Shown piece after piece: positions 44,387 to 53,284 of a stretch of 64,000 nt of DNA. This DNA is from Candidatus Zhuqueibacterota bacterium. GTDB taxonomy: Bacteria; Zhuqueibacterota; Zhuqueibacteria; Oceanimicrobiales; Oceanimicrobiaceae. The position numbers and the translations under genes are program-made. The notes under the pieces were generated by a model that saw nothing but the letters and a program-made list of their open reading frames with translations, searched no databases and was not told the origin of the DNA. Numbering within the stretch: position 1 is the first letter of the stretch; each line of letters begins with the position of its first letter. Location: the NCBI GenBank assembly GCA_029261995.1, contig JAJDAF010000039.1:62001-126000 (forward strand). Direction: 5' to 3'.

Positions 44387-44788
44387 TTAGCGTTCAGGTT
44401 CAGCAATCGAGATACGGGTGGCATTCGCGACTTTTAGCTCATCGAGAACCTCAACGTAGGTCTCGTACTTGGTTAGGCGATCTGTTTTAACCGAGACGAT
44501 GAGGTTTTCGTTCTGGGTGATTTTTTCACGAATCACTCGGTTGATTTCGTTCAGCGGCACAGGGTCACCATCGATGGCGGCTTCGCCCTGAGCGTTGATC
44601 AGCAGGTTGGCTATATTCTTGCTCCGAACCTCAGTTTGCTCTCCCTTCGCAGGCAGAGTCAAACCGATGCCTCGATCAACGTCAATTGTGGTGGTGACCA
44701 AGAAAAAAATGAGCAGCAGGAACGCAATATCGGCTAGAGACGCCATAGGAATTTCTTGGTCGCGTCTCTTTTTCTTTTCTACTAGCAT
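44387..44788 (-). CDS. exbD: ExbD/TolR-type proton-channel subunit
   Basis: The 133-residue protein carries IPMASLADIAFLLLIFFLVTTTIDVDRG, with the channel Asp at about residue 21, and a periplasmic domain with AIDGDPVPLNEINRVI. A ribosome binding site (GGAG) precedes the ATG. It is encoded between exbB and the second exbD with gaps of 33 and 29 bases. Tandem exbD genes are usual in FCB bacteria. Confidence 0.93.
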   Translation of the reverse strand: MLVEKKKRRDQEIPMASLADIAFLLLIFFLVTTTIDVDRGIGLTLPAKGEQTEVRSKNIANLLINAQGEAAIDGDPVPLNEINRVIREKITQNENLIVSVKTDRLTKYETYVEVLDELKVANATRISIAEPER

Positions 44789-44821
44789 AGAGATTCTCCG
44801 GGTTGACTCATCATCAGCGCA

Positions 44822-45442
44822 TTAACCCTTTTTTTCCATCTCAATAAGAGTATCCACGAAGTCAACCGAACTCTCTTCCATGTCAACAATGAGACTATCG
44901 ACACGCGAAATGAAGTAGTTGTTGGCAATTTGAATGATGATGGCAACCACAAGTCCGAAAAGTGTGGTCAGCAGAGCCGTAGAAATACCACCAGCAACGA
45001 TGGATGGAGAAATATCGTTCGCTTGTTCAATGGCGCGAAATGCTTCAACCATGCCCCAAACGGTTCCGAGGAAGCCAAGCATCGGAGCTACACTGATTAC
45101 GGTACCCAGCCAAACCAACCCTTTTTCCAGGAAGGCCATTTCAATTGACCCGGCATTCATGATTGCCTTCTCAACATGTTCAATGCCGCGATCAACCCGT
45201 AAAAGGCCAGCATGAAAAATGGATGCAACAGGACCACGGGTATTTGCGCAGACTTCGGTGGCAGCGTCAACACCGCCCTCGCCGAGCGCCTTCTTGATCG
45301 TAGACAAGAACCTGCGGGTATTCACTGAAGCACGTGACAACGTCCAGAAACGCTCCAGGCTAATCGCAATACCAAACACCAAAAGGGCTAAAATTGGCCA
45401 CATTGCCCAGCCACCTTTGTTGAACATTTCCAAGAAATTCAT
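44822..45442 (-). CDS. exbB: ExbB/TolQ/MotA-type proton-channel subunit
   Basis: The 206-residue protein has three membrane helices (about 12-32, 110-135 and 150-175) with MWPILALLVFGIAISLERFW, VAPMLGFLGTVWGMVEAFRAI and STALLTTLFGLVVAIIIQIA, the conserved ExbB core. GGGAGGA lies 10 bases before the ATG. It is the first gene of the operon and directly follows a consensus promoter. Confidence 0.95.
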   Translation of the reverse strand: MNFLEMFNKGGWAMWPILALLVFGIAISLERFWTLSRASVNTRRFLSTIKKALGEGGVDAATEVCANTRGPVASIFHAGLLRVDRGIEHVEKAIMNAGSIEMAFLEKGLVWLGTVISVAPMLGFLGTVWGMVEAFRAIEQANDISPSIVAGGISTALLTTLFGLVVAIIIQIANNYFISRVDSLIVDMEESSVDFVDTLIEMEKKG

Positions 45443-45528
45443 TACTCTTATTCCTCCCTTAAAAGATTAGAGTTGGATATGCTGAAGCTATTGTATAGAT
45501 TTTGATTTGAGTTCAGATATGTTTCAGG

Positions 45529-45557
45529 AGTATAATTATTTACTTCACAAAAGTCAA
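45529..45557 (-). promoter_or_regulatory. Promoter of the exbB-exbD-exbD-tonB operon
   Basis: TTGACT (45552-45557), exactly 17 bases, then TATACT (45529-45534) on the minus strand, 87 bases before the exbB ATG. Both hexamers match the sigma70 consensus in five positions. Confidence 0.72.
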
Positions 45558-45577
45558 TACTTTTTTGGCTTAGCAGG

Positions 45578-47164
45578 TCACTCCACGGGGCCGAGTTTGG
45601 CTATTTTGACCGCTTCTCCAAAGTGTCGAATGGCCTCCTGAACCTGAGGATCCGCCAGCATCTCAACATGATGAAACTCCCTGGAATTCCACAAATGACG
45701 GGCAATTTCACTCTTGATTCGACGACGAATAAACTGCACATCCGCGGCGTCATCTGACAGCGGAACAACTCCGCCCTGCGCCCGCACGAGCGATGAAAAT
45801 TCCCGAATCATGTCCGGCGTAACAGTGAAGTCTCGGATAAAGGCCGGCGGGTCTTTTGCAAGACTCTGGTGTCTGGCGGCGTAGCTGGCGCCGAATCCGA
45901 AAAATGTCTGACTTTGAATCAGCTTGATGGTCGCCGCGGAAAGCTGTTCCGGTTTGATCAAAACATCAGGCGTGATTCCGCCGCCACCGTACACCGCACG
46001 CCCGGCCTTTGTCGCAAACGTAGGCCGCGCGGTGCTGTCAACGCCCACTGCGTTCGGGTCGAAATCATCGTAGCCGTCCGCGATATAGTCCTGCATGCCG
46101 CTTTCGTAGGAGCGCTGGATAAGGCGCCCGCTCGGGGTGTAGTAGCGCGCAATCGTCACGCGGATAGCCGAACCGTCCTTCAAGGCGATCTGATGCTGAA
46201 CCAGGCCCTTGCCAAACGAAGTTTCGCCAACAATCAGACCCCGATCCCAGTCCTGAATCGCGCCGGCTACGATCTCGGAGGCGCTCGCCGAACCGTGATT
46301 GATGAGCACGACAAGTGGTAGCCGCGAAAGCGGCGCGTTGCTGGTAGAATAGTAATCCTCCGATGAACTGCGAACCCGGCCTCTTGTGTATACGATGCGC
46401 CGCCGACCATCTAGAAACTTATCGACCATCTCGACAGCCTGATCGAGATAGCCGCCAGAATTTCCTCGCAAGTCCAGAATCAAGCGGTTCATGCCGGCGG
46501 CCTTGAGAGAGGTTAGGGCTTCATCAAATTCAGCATTGGTTGTTCTCGCGAATCGCCCCACCCTGATGTATCCAGTGCTGTCATCCAGCAGAAAGGATGC
46601 TGTCACACTGTAAATCGGGATGGTGTCGCGCATAATCGAGACGTCAAACGGCTCGTCGATCCCGGGTCGTTCAATCTGTATGATGACGGACGAACCACGC
46701 GTGCCCAGCAGCTTCTCGCGCACGCCGCCATCGGTGATTCCGTAGGTCGATTCGCCCTCAATGCGAACGATCCGGTCCCCGCTGTGCAACCCAACCCGTT
46801 CCGAAGGCGAGTCGGCTATCGGAGATACGACCACTGGATACTTCTCGTGGATGATGAATTCAATGCCGATGCCTTCAAATTCGCCATCAAACTGCTCATT
46901 GACTTCCTGAATTCTATCTCTTGAGATGTAAATCGAGTGCGGATCAAGCTCCTCGAGCAGGCCGGTTATTGCGCCGTCAACCAATTTCTCCGCATCGACA
47001 TCCTCGACGTAGAGCTTGTTGACCGCCTGCAAGACTTCCACCAGACGCTGAATCTGCTCGTACATGTTGCCGCCGGTCGCGAACAGCTCAAATCGAAATG
47101 CAACTGCCGCTAGAACCACCACCAGGAAGCTAAGTACGAGAGATTTCTTTCTTGAACGACTCAT
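45578..47164 (-). CDS. S41-family carboxy-terminal processing protease
   Basis: The 528-residue protein has an N-terminal signal anchor (about 8-25), a PDZ domain (about 95-180, GIGIEFIIHEKYPVVVSPIADSPSERVGLHSGDRIVRIEG) and an S41 protease core with the catalytic Ser in NHGSASASEIVAGAIQD and Lys in ETSFGKGLVQ. ILDLRGNSGGYLDQAV is the substrate-strand region. It resembles CtpA-type processing proteases with an extra C-terminal 100 residues. It would degrade or trim proteins in the periplasm. It lies 160 bases downstream of the PorV-like operon and may have its own promoter. Confidence 0.93.
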   Translation of the reverse strand: MSRSRKKSLVLSFLVVVLAAVAFRFELFATGGNMYEQIQRLVEVLQAVNKLYVEDVDAEKLVDGAITGLLEELDPHSIYISRDRIQEVNEQFDGEFEGIGIEFIIHEKYPVVVSPIADSPSERVGLHSGDRIVRIEGESTYGITDGGVREKLLGTRGSSVIIQIERPGIDEPFDVSIMRDTIPIYSVTASFLLDDSTGYIRVGRFARTTNAEFDEALTSLKAAGMNRLILDLRGNSGGYLDQAVEMVDKFLDGRRRIVYTRGRVRSSSEDYYSTSNAPLSRLPLVVLINHGSASASEIVAGAIQDWDRGLIVGETSFGKGLVQHQIALKDGSAIRVTIARYYTPSGRLIQRSYESGMQDYIADGYDDFDPNAVGVDSTARPTFATKAGRAVYGGGGITPDVLIKPEQLSAATIKLIQSQTFFGFGASYAARHQSLAKDPPAFIRDFTVTPDMIREFSSLVRAQGGVVPLSDDAADVQFIRRRIKSEIARHLWNSREFHHVEMLADPQVQEAIRHFGEAVKIAKLGPVE

Positions 47165-47325
47165 CTATTGGTTCCAAAAAGTTGACATCTTGATAATGCC
47201 GCATCTCTCTCAGAGTTTCACCCGACACCAATGTTGAACATGGCTAGAACAGCACCAAATAATAGTATCGCTTAAATATCTGCTTTACTTTAGCTTAGGA
47301 GAACGGCTGGCAAGCGAAATCGCTC

Positions 47326-48243
47326 TCAGAGTTCAACGCCGATAGAAAAGCGATGGGTGTCACCCAGGTTGGAACTGAAGGGAGTGTACCCGTAGTCGAG
47401 GTTGAATCGACTCATGTGCAGACCCAGGCCAGCGCTTATGGATCTTTCTTCCACGCCGGACTGATAGCCGACCCGCAACGCAACTCGTTGCCTGACATCC
47501 AATTCCAGACCAAAACCAGCCCGAAAATCAGTGTCCCGGATTTTCACACCCTCAGCCGTCACCACGACCACGCCATCGAGCCGGGGCATCTCCACGCTGT
47601 AGGCCGCGCCAAACCTGCCGGTCAAAGGCAACCGAATCGACTCATTGGCAAGCTCATTGACACTCCCGAGATTCTGAATGACCACACCGAGACGCAGCGC
47701 GCCCGATGTTGGTCTTGCCTGGATTCCAAAATCAAACGCGAAGCCGCTGGCACTCTCGAGATAGATCTTCTCATACAGATACTTGATTGTAGCGCCAGCA
47801 CTGATTTTGTCGGAGAGCGTGCGAGCAAACGACGCGCTTGCGGCGAAATCAGTAGCATCGACCGTACCAAGCGGGTCCTCTGAAGGAATGACCCTGCGCT
47901 CGATGTCGTCGATTCGATTTGTGTAGACACTCAGGCCGGCGCCACCACCCAAAGCAGGAAAAGCGATGGCGGTGAAATCGTTCGAGATGCTTTGCAGCCA
48001 CTCTGTGTGGGTAAAAGTGAGATGAGTCTTTTTCAGGTCGGCCAGTCCCGCAGGATTCCACCAGGTCGAGGTCGCATCAGCGCTCAGGGCAGTATACGCC
48101 TCAGCCATCGCGGTCGCGCGGGCTCCTGCGCCAAGTTTCAGAAACGCCATGCCCGTGCGTCCGCCCTGATTTGACTGCGCCTGCACTGCCACCTGAAAGG
48201 CTGCCAGCGCAACAAAAGAGATCAGAATTTTCTTTCCGTGCAT
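47326..48243 (-). CDS. PorV/PorQ family outer-membrane protein
   Basis: The 305-residue product has a signal peptide ending VAVQAQSNQ and the family signature AGARATAMAEAYTALSADATSTWWNPAGLADLKKTHLTF, followed by strands and a terminal GDTHRFSIGVEL. PorV of type IX secretion is a barrel that shuttles cargo on the outer membrane; this is the same family, but the role is inferred. GGAAG lies 6 bases before the ATG. It is the last of four genes in an operon, 14 bases after its paralogue. Confidence 0.9.
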   Translation of the reverse strand: MHGKKILISFVALAAFQVAVQAQSNQGGRTGMAFLKLGAGARATAMAEAYTALSADATSTWWNPAGLADLKKTHLTFTHTEWLQSISNDFTAIAFPALGGGAGLSVYTNRIDDIERRVIPSEDPLGTVDATDFAASASFARTLSDKISAGATIKYLYEKIYLESASGFAFDFGIQARPTSGALRLGVVIQNLGSVNELANESIRLPLTGRFGAAYSVEMPRLDGVVVVTAEGVKIRDTDFRAGFGLELDVRQRVALRVGYQSGVEERSISAGLGLHMSRFNLDYGYTPFSSNLGDTHRFSIGVEL

Positions 48244-48257
48244 CGTTCTTCCAGTCG

Positions 48258-49274
48258 TTAGAATTCAAAAACCCAGGAAAAGATGTGCTCTTCTTCCGGC
48301 CGGTCGCCCGGCGCGGTGAAGGCGTAGTTGAGCCGTGACTTCTTACCAGCCACGGAGAAGTTGTATCCTGCTCCCGCGGTTATCGAGCCGTCATCAAAGC
48401 CGGCGGCTAGCAGAAACTCCTGCAAAACCACGGTTTCAACCCCGATGTGAATGCGGTCATCAATCTTGCTGGCCAGTAGTTTTTCTTTGTAGATCTGCTC
48501 GTAGTCGACTGAGAAAGTCACATTCTTGAGTTGCGGCGGGGTAATTGCCACTCCGTAGCGTGCAATCTTGGGAAAGTCGTTTATCGTCTCGGAACCGTCT
48601 TCGTCGAAAAGATCCTGGGTGTTCCACCGGTACTTCGAGTTGATTTCTTTCACAACCACGCCAACGGTGGCCCAGTCTGTCGGCAGGAACAACACGCCAA
48701 AATCGAAACCTACGCCGCTGGCAGAGATGGTCTCATTCTCTATCCCCAGATTCGGAAAACGATTCCAGAGCACTTTCACGGTCAGCCCAAACGAAAACCT
48801 GGGCGTGGGGTTAAGTGCGAAAGCAAACATGAACGCGTTCTCGCTGTTCGACAAGTCATCAAAATGCTGGCCGTCCGAGTTGCGGCCGTCGATGTCGCTG
48901 ACTCCTGCGCGAAGCCAGGAAAGGGACAACCCACCGTTGAAAGGTTTCTGACCTTTCCCCGCTTTCGGTTTGATCGGCATAGCAAAACCGATATAGGTAA
49001 ACTGACGGTCGAGGGCGAGAAACCGGTAGGATGCGAGCACTTGCTTACTCTGCAGCAGAGGCAGGCCGGCGGGATTGTAGTAGGTCGATTCCACGCCGCG
49101 AGCCTGAGCCGAATAAGCATCACCCATGGCTTTGGCCCTGGCTCCCAGGCCCAGCCTGAGAAACGCGCCGGCACGCCCACCCTGCGCCTGTGCAAAGGAA
49201 CTCAAACACATCAAGAAAACAAATCCGCTGAGCGCGAAATTTCGTCCACAAATTCGATTTAGTAGGCTCAACAA
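48258..49274 (-). CDS. PorV/PorQ family outer-membrane protein (paralogue)
   Basis: The product of about 338 residues has a signal peptide ending SSFAQAQGG and the family signature LGARAKAMGDAYSAQARGVESTYYNPAGLPLLQS. It shares the PorV fold with the next gene but is more divergent. An in-frame ATG at 49313 would overlap the upstream gene; the TTG at 49274 has AGGAAGGA about 5 bases upstream and directly precedes a normal signal peptide, so it is chosen. It sits 11 bases after the Asp-box propeller gene, whose sorting domain may be a cargo for this pair. Confidence 0.86.
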   Translation of the reverse strand: MLSLLNRICGRNFALSGFVFLMCLSSFAQAQGGRAGAFLRLGLGARAKAMGDAYSAQARGVESTYYNPAGLPLLQSKQVLASYRFLALDRQFTYIGFAMPIKPKAGKGQKPFNGGLSLSWLRAGVSDIDGRNSDGQHFDDLSNSENAFMFAFALNPTPRFSFGLTVKVLWNRFPNLGIENETISASGVGFDFGVLFLPTDWATVGVVVKEINSKYRWNTQDLFDEDGSETINDFPKIARYGVAITPPQLKNVTFSVDYEQIYKEKLLASKIDDRIHIGVETVVLQEFLLAAGFDDGSITAGAGYNFSVAGKKSRLNYAFTAPGDRPEEEHIFSWVFEF

Positions 49275-49285
49275 AGAATTCCTTC

Positions 49286-50746
49286 CTAGTTCATGATAAT
49301 AAGTTTGCCCCAAAACGAGCCGTCCCCTTCAAGATCAACCCGATAGAAGTAGACACCGTTGTCTACCTGCCGACCCCGCTCGCCCTTGCCGTTCCAGGTT
49401 TCGTAAAGATCGCTGCTGCCTGGGCGGGCGGCCTGCTCCACAACGGTCGCCACCGGCTGCATTGCGAAGTCATAAACCTTGATGGTGACCCGAGTGTCCC
49501 GGGTCGTGTTGTACTGAAAACGCACATGGCCATCACCGCGCAACTGATTGTGTACATTGGGGGAAAATGGATTCGGGTAGGCGTAAGTGCGAGGCTCGCC
49601 TTCCCTGCCAGTCTGCGGGAAAGTCTGCAGCACATCCCAGACACCACCATTGTCCTCACTTTTTGCAACGCCATCGCGAGTGCCGACCCACAACACGTGG
49701 TCATCTGTCGCCGCAGCGGTAAACACCTCTGTGGAAAAAATTTGCCGGGTGCCGTCCGAACTTTCTATGACCGGAAAGACAAACCAGCTTTCGCCAAAAT
49801 CATTTGACTTGAACAGCCCGTTATCAGCCGCGGCGTAAACCACGGAATCATCAAAGGCGATGTTGTGGATGGTCTCTCCCGCCAGCGCGGTCTGCCAGGT
49901 AAAGCCGAAATCTTCGCTCCAGGAAATACCCCGAAACTCAGTAGGATCTCCCGACTCAACGGTAGTTTCGCGGGTTCCGGCCCAGACGCGTTGCCGGCCG
50001 CCGTGGTCCTGAACAGCCAACGCCACGACGAAATTTCCGCTGATGGTTTCATTCCGGCGAGTGGAGTCGTGTCTGAAGGTCGTCCAGTTCAGTCCGCCAT
50101 CAGTCGAACGGTTGATGCCGCCGGCCGTGCCAACCCAAAGCGTGCCGCCGGCGTTGTGCACGGAAAACACACGGTGGTTCAGATGGGCGTTGGGATTGAA
50201 AAGGAAGGAATCCGGTGGGACGACCGCCCAGGACTGACCCAGATCCGACGACATACTGAGTCCGCCGCCAAAACTGGCAATCCAAACTTCGTCGCCGCGC
50301 AAAGCCAGGTCAAAGGAGATATTTTGCGCTGGCGTCGGTCCGGGCTGCGGCACATGCGTCCAGGTGCCGCCCTGATCGAGCGAGTAGGACAAGCCACCGC
50401 CTGCCTGAACCCGGCCCACATCCGTCAAAGTATCAAAGCCGGTAGCCACCCAGATGATGTCGTCACGCACGGCAATAGCCGAAACGCCACCTTTGCCCAA
50501 GCCATTCTCTTCATCGTAAGACTCGAACAGCAAGCCATCGTTGACGGTTTTGCTCAGTCCGCGGCCAGTACCCAGCCAAATGCCAATATCCGTAACAACA
50601 AGATCAGTGACCGTATTGCTGGCCAAGCCTGTCTTGACTTCGGGCTGCCCAAACCGGTAGGTGTTTTGAATAATCTGCCCAAAGCCAGCCGGCGCCTGAA
50701 TCAGAAGAAGCAGGCTGAACCAACAAGAAATCTGAAAATTGCGCAT
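49286..50746 (-). CDS. Asp-box beta-propeller protein with C-terminal FlgD/type-IX-like sorting domain
   Basis: This 486-residue secreted protein has a signal peptide (to about residue 24) and a propeller with six Asp-box motifs of the S-x-D-x-G-x-(T/S)-W type: SLDQGGTW, SSDLGQSW, STDGGLNW, SEDFGFTW, SNDFGESW and SEDNGGVW. The last 80 residues (YAYPNPFSPN, then VTIKVYDF, NGVYFYRVDL, GKLIIMN) are a FlgD-Ig-like sorting domain as in type IX secretion cargo. It resembles exo-sialidase and photosystem-assembly propellers in repeats only; no catalytic set is seen. It lies in an operon with a lipoprotein and two PorV-like genes. Confidence 0.88.
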   Translation of the reverse strand: MRNFQISCWFSLLLLIQAPAGFGQIIQNTYRFGQPEVKTGLASNTVTDLVVTDIGIWLGTGRGLSKTVNDGLLFESYDEENGLGKGGVSAIAVRDDIIWVATGFDTLTDVGRVQAGGGLSYSLDQGGTWTHVPQPGPTPAQNISFDLALRGDEVWIASFGGGLSMSSDLGQSWAVVPPDSFLFNPNAHLNHRVFSVHNAGGTLWVGTAGGINRSTDGGLNWTTFRHDSTRRNETISGNFVVALAVQDHGGRQRVWAGTRETTVESGDPTEFRGISWSEDFGFTWQTALAGETIHNIAFDDSVVYAAADNGLFKSNDFGESWFVFPVIESSDGTRQIFSTEVFTAAATDDHVLWVGTRDGVAKSEDNGGVWDVLQTFPQTGREGEPRTYAYPNPFSPNVHNQLRGDGHVRFQYNTTRDTRVTIKVYDFAMQPVATVVEQAARPGSSDLYETWNGKGERGRQVDNGVYFYRVDLEGDGSFWGKLIIMN

Positions 50747-50755
50747 CGCGGCTCC

Positions 50756-52309
50756 CTATAATCTCACGGTCATAATGTGCTCAATGACATTGCTCTCCGC
50801 GCCGGCCCGGTCCTGTGCCGAAAATACAAAACGGAAGTCCCCCGGAGTGACCCCGGTAGCAGGCAAATTGATGAACACGCTGTAAATACCATCTCCCGCT
50901 ACCCTGTCGCCTTCAGCACCGTTGCCGTGGTCAAACAAGGGAGTTGGAGAATTGTCAGCTTCCAGGCCGCTGGGCAGGAAACTGTGGAACTTCACCAAAA
51001 CGATATCGCTGCCGTCGGGCGTGTTTTGCGGATCGCGAACATCCAGAGTAATTCGCAACCGCGTTGGCGCGTTCGGGTTGATTATCACGGAATTCGGCGC
51101 GACCAGATTGGAAATATACGGCACATCATCAAATGCCTGCACCAAACGGCCTGCCGCCGGCAAACTTGTTGCTCCGAAGACATCGCTGGCCTTGAAATCA
51201 AGCAGCAGTTCAACAGGCGCTCCCGAACCACCCTGCAGGGGCAAACGGGCGCTGTACCGGCCATCTCCGGCCGTTGAATCGCCGGAGGTCGCCAAATTGC
51301 CATCGTCCGCCATGACCACCGGACTGTCAGCAGTTTCCGTGCCATCCGAAATGCGCACGATACGGAACAGCACTGAATCGATATCCGCCAGCCCCTCGGG
51401 GTCAGTCACGTCAGCCCTGATCGTGACTTCGTTGGTCACGTTGGCATTGACGATTCTCGGGACCTGCAGCGCCGTGATTTCCGGCGCTTGGCTGAACAAC
51501 TGCCGGCCACGGACAATCGGCGTGCTGGCCAGGCTGAGATTGCCGCTGGCATCTTCAGCCTGGATTCGAATGATGTAGTCAGTCAGCTCGGTAAACAGAT
51601 TGGATGAGATCAGAGCGCTAAAAATGCCGTCGCCGGCTGTGACATCTCCATCGACTCCGCCATCGAGCAGGTCGCCTTGAACACTCGGCGTCGCGTGCTG
51701 CGGTGGGAAGAACTCAAACCAAACGCGGCGAATCGTGGCGAGCCCATCCAGATCTGCAACCCGGGCTGAGATAAGAATATCATGGGTTGAGTCAACGGCG
51801 ACGCTCTGCGGCAGATCAAGACTCAAAATCTGCGGAGACTGGTTGTCCAGGCCATTCAGAACAAACAGAGGTGAACTGAGTACGTTACTGATGTGGCCAT
51901 CTATATCGAGAGCGGTGATTCGAATCTCAAAAGCGCCGGAGTCACCCCGTGCAAGGCTGCCCTTGATCGTGGTGGAAAAAGAGCCGTCGCCGGCGATGAC
52001 GTCGCCCTGGAAACCGTCATCAAAAAGGTCTCCCTGGTACCGCGCCTGAGTCTCACCTGCCTTCACAACCTCGAAACCGACATCCGCTATATCATCAAGT
52101 CCCTGCGGATCGTGTACTCTGACGGAAATGGTGTGACCGGCCTCGGACAGACTGAACAGAACTTCCGGTGCACGCATATCCGAAATCTCGGGAGCCGATG
52201 TCGGCTGCGGCTGAGCAGGGAACTCCTCAGAGCAGTGCGAAACCAGGATGGCAACGCAAAGACCCACCAGAAATGGACTACTCCGAACACCTGAAACCTT
52301 CCTGAACAT
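50756..52309 (-). CDS. Lipoprotein with four tandem AGDG repeat domains
   Basis: The product of about 517 residues has a hydrophobic signal and a VSHC lipobox followed by a Pro/Gln linker. It then carries four copies of an approximately 110-residue Ig-like domain. Each ends in a D-x-G-x-x-GD-x-x-AGDG-x-(F/Y)S loop: GDVIAGDGSFS, GDVTAGDGIFS, GDSTAGDGRYS and GDRVAGDGIYS. The Asp-rich loop probably binds calcium. The domain is known as choice-of-anchor X in secreted proteins. The ATG at 52309 is picked as the one before the signal; no strong ribosome binding site is present. It is the first gene of the secretion operon. Confidence 0.82.
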   Translation of the reverse strand: MFRKVSGVRSSPFLVGLCVAILVSHCSEEFPAQPQPTSAPEISDMRAPEVLFSLSEAGHTISVRVHDPQGLDDIADVGFEVVKAGETQARYQGDLFDDGFQGDVIAGDGSFSTTIKGSLARGDSGAFEIRITALDIDGHISNVLSSPLFVLNGLDNQSPQILSLDLPQSVAVDSTHDILISARVADLDGLATIRRVWFEFFPPQHATPSVQGDLLDGGVDGDVTAGDGIFSALISSNLFTELTDYIIRIQAEDASGNLSLASTPIVRGRQLFSQAPEITALQVPRIVNANVTNEVTIRADVTDPEGLADIDSVLFRIVRISDGTETADSPVVMADDGNLATSGDSTAGDGRYSARLPLQGGSGAPVELLLDFKASDVFGATSLPAAGRLVQAFDDVPYISNLVAPNSVIINPNAPTRLRITLDVRDPQNTPDGSDIVLVKFHSFLPSGLEADNSPTPLFDHGNGAEGDRVAGDGIYSVFINLPATGVTPGDFRFVFSAQDRAGAESNVIEHIMTVRL

Positions 52310-52379
52310 TTGCACTTTCGTTATCCTTTCCATTATCAGCATTGTGCGAGTTTTCACAGCTCCTTGGCGGACCCGTCTT

Positions 52380-53072
52380 CTACTGGCGGCAGAGGTCATT
52401 CTCCGTCGCCGTCACTTGTGCCAAAGAATTCAGGAGTCCAGGCAGCTTGTTGGCAAGCTTTGCCAAATCCGCTGCATGAAAGTCCGCTTCCTGCAAGTAA
52501 CTGCGGCGCAAGGTTGTTGCCAGAGCGGCGACTCTCATCCCGGCTCGCTTCGCGGCTTTGATTCCCAGTGGCGCGTTTTCTACCACGAGACAGGCTGACG
52601 GCTCGACACGCAATTCGCGAGCGGCCAAGCGGTAACCTTCCGGGTCGGGTTTGCCATTCTCGACATCGTCACCGGTGATGATGACATCAAACAACCCTTG
52701 GACATCAGATGAGAGCATCTTGTTCACGTTCAGGCGGGGCGTACCTGTGACCAGACCGCGTAAAACTCCCAATTCTCTGGCCCCTTCCAGAAACGGCCTG
52801 GCGGCAGGTATTAATTCCGCCCGCGTGATTTTTCGATAAAGATTTTGCTTCCTGTCCACGAGATCGTCTACTTCAGACGCTGAAAGATTCACGGAATGGC
52901 GCTTCAGGACCTGCCGTGCCAATTCGATGGAACGGCAACCTTCCGTCAGAAGCACATCATCTGGTTGGACGGCGATGTTGAGGTCCTGGAAAATCATTTG
53001 CCAGGCCCGGACATGGTAGGACATGCTGTTCACCAGCACGCCATCAAAATCGAGGAGAATAGCTTTAATCAA
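52380..53072 (-). CDS. HAD hydrolase, beta-phosphoglucomutase/phosphatase-like
   Basis: This 230-residue HAD superfamily protein has the nucleophile motif LLDFDGVLVNSM (Asp at about 8), the cap domain, VTGTPRLNVNKML (motif II), DDVENGKPDPEGYRLAA (motif III with Lys) and VVENAPLGIKAAKRAG (motif IV). It resembles phosphoglycolate phosphatase and beta-phosphoglucomutase. The start appears to be TTG at 53072 with no strong ribosome binding site. It is 70 bases upstream of the lipoprotein operon in the same direction. Substrate unknown. Confidence 0.88.
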   Translation of the reverse strand: MIKAILLDFDGVLVNSMSYHVRAWQMIFQDLNIAVQPDDVLLTEGCRSIELARQVLKRHSVNLSASEVDDLVDRKQNLYRKITRAELIPAARPFLEGARELGVLRGLVTGTPRLNVNKMLSSDVQGLFDVIITGDDVENGKPDPEGYRLAARELRVEPSACLVVENAPLGIKAAKRAGMRVAALATTLRRSYLQEADFHAADLAKLANKLPGLLNSLAQVTATENDLCRQ

Positions 53073-53231
53073 TGATTGCGATGTAGATTTGAGTCCTTAC
53101 AACAATTCTCGACACGCTTACTTCTACCGAAGCCATCGGAATTCCCGGAAGTTTATTACCAAAACTTCAAATGCGACTGCGGCAAGCCATCAATATAGAG
53201 TATTTCACAAGGAAGCGCAAGGGGATTTTCA

Positions 53232-53263
53232 AGCGTCTGCGCTGACTGGCAAGCGCAGACGCT
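53232..53263 (-). terminator. Perfect inverted repeat after the DUF2914 gene, probable terminator
   Basis: AGCGTCTGCGCT and AGCGCAGACGCT form a perfect 12-bp stem with an 8-base loop, 21 bases after the DUF2914 stop. The following TTGAAAATCC is a poor T-run, so termination efficiency is uncertain. Confidence 0.6.
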
Positions 53264-53284
53264 GTGTGGTATTGTCTCTCGGCG

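Noticed and set aside
49865-50761. A 298-residue + strand open frame opposite the Asp-box protein.
   Set aside because: It mirrors the repeats of the real gene and has no ribosome binding site or domain.
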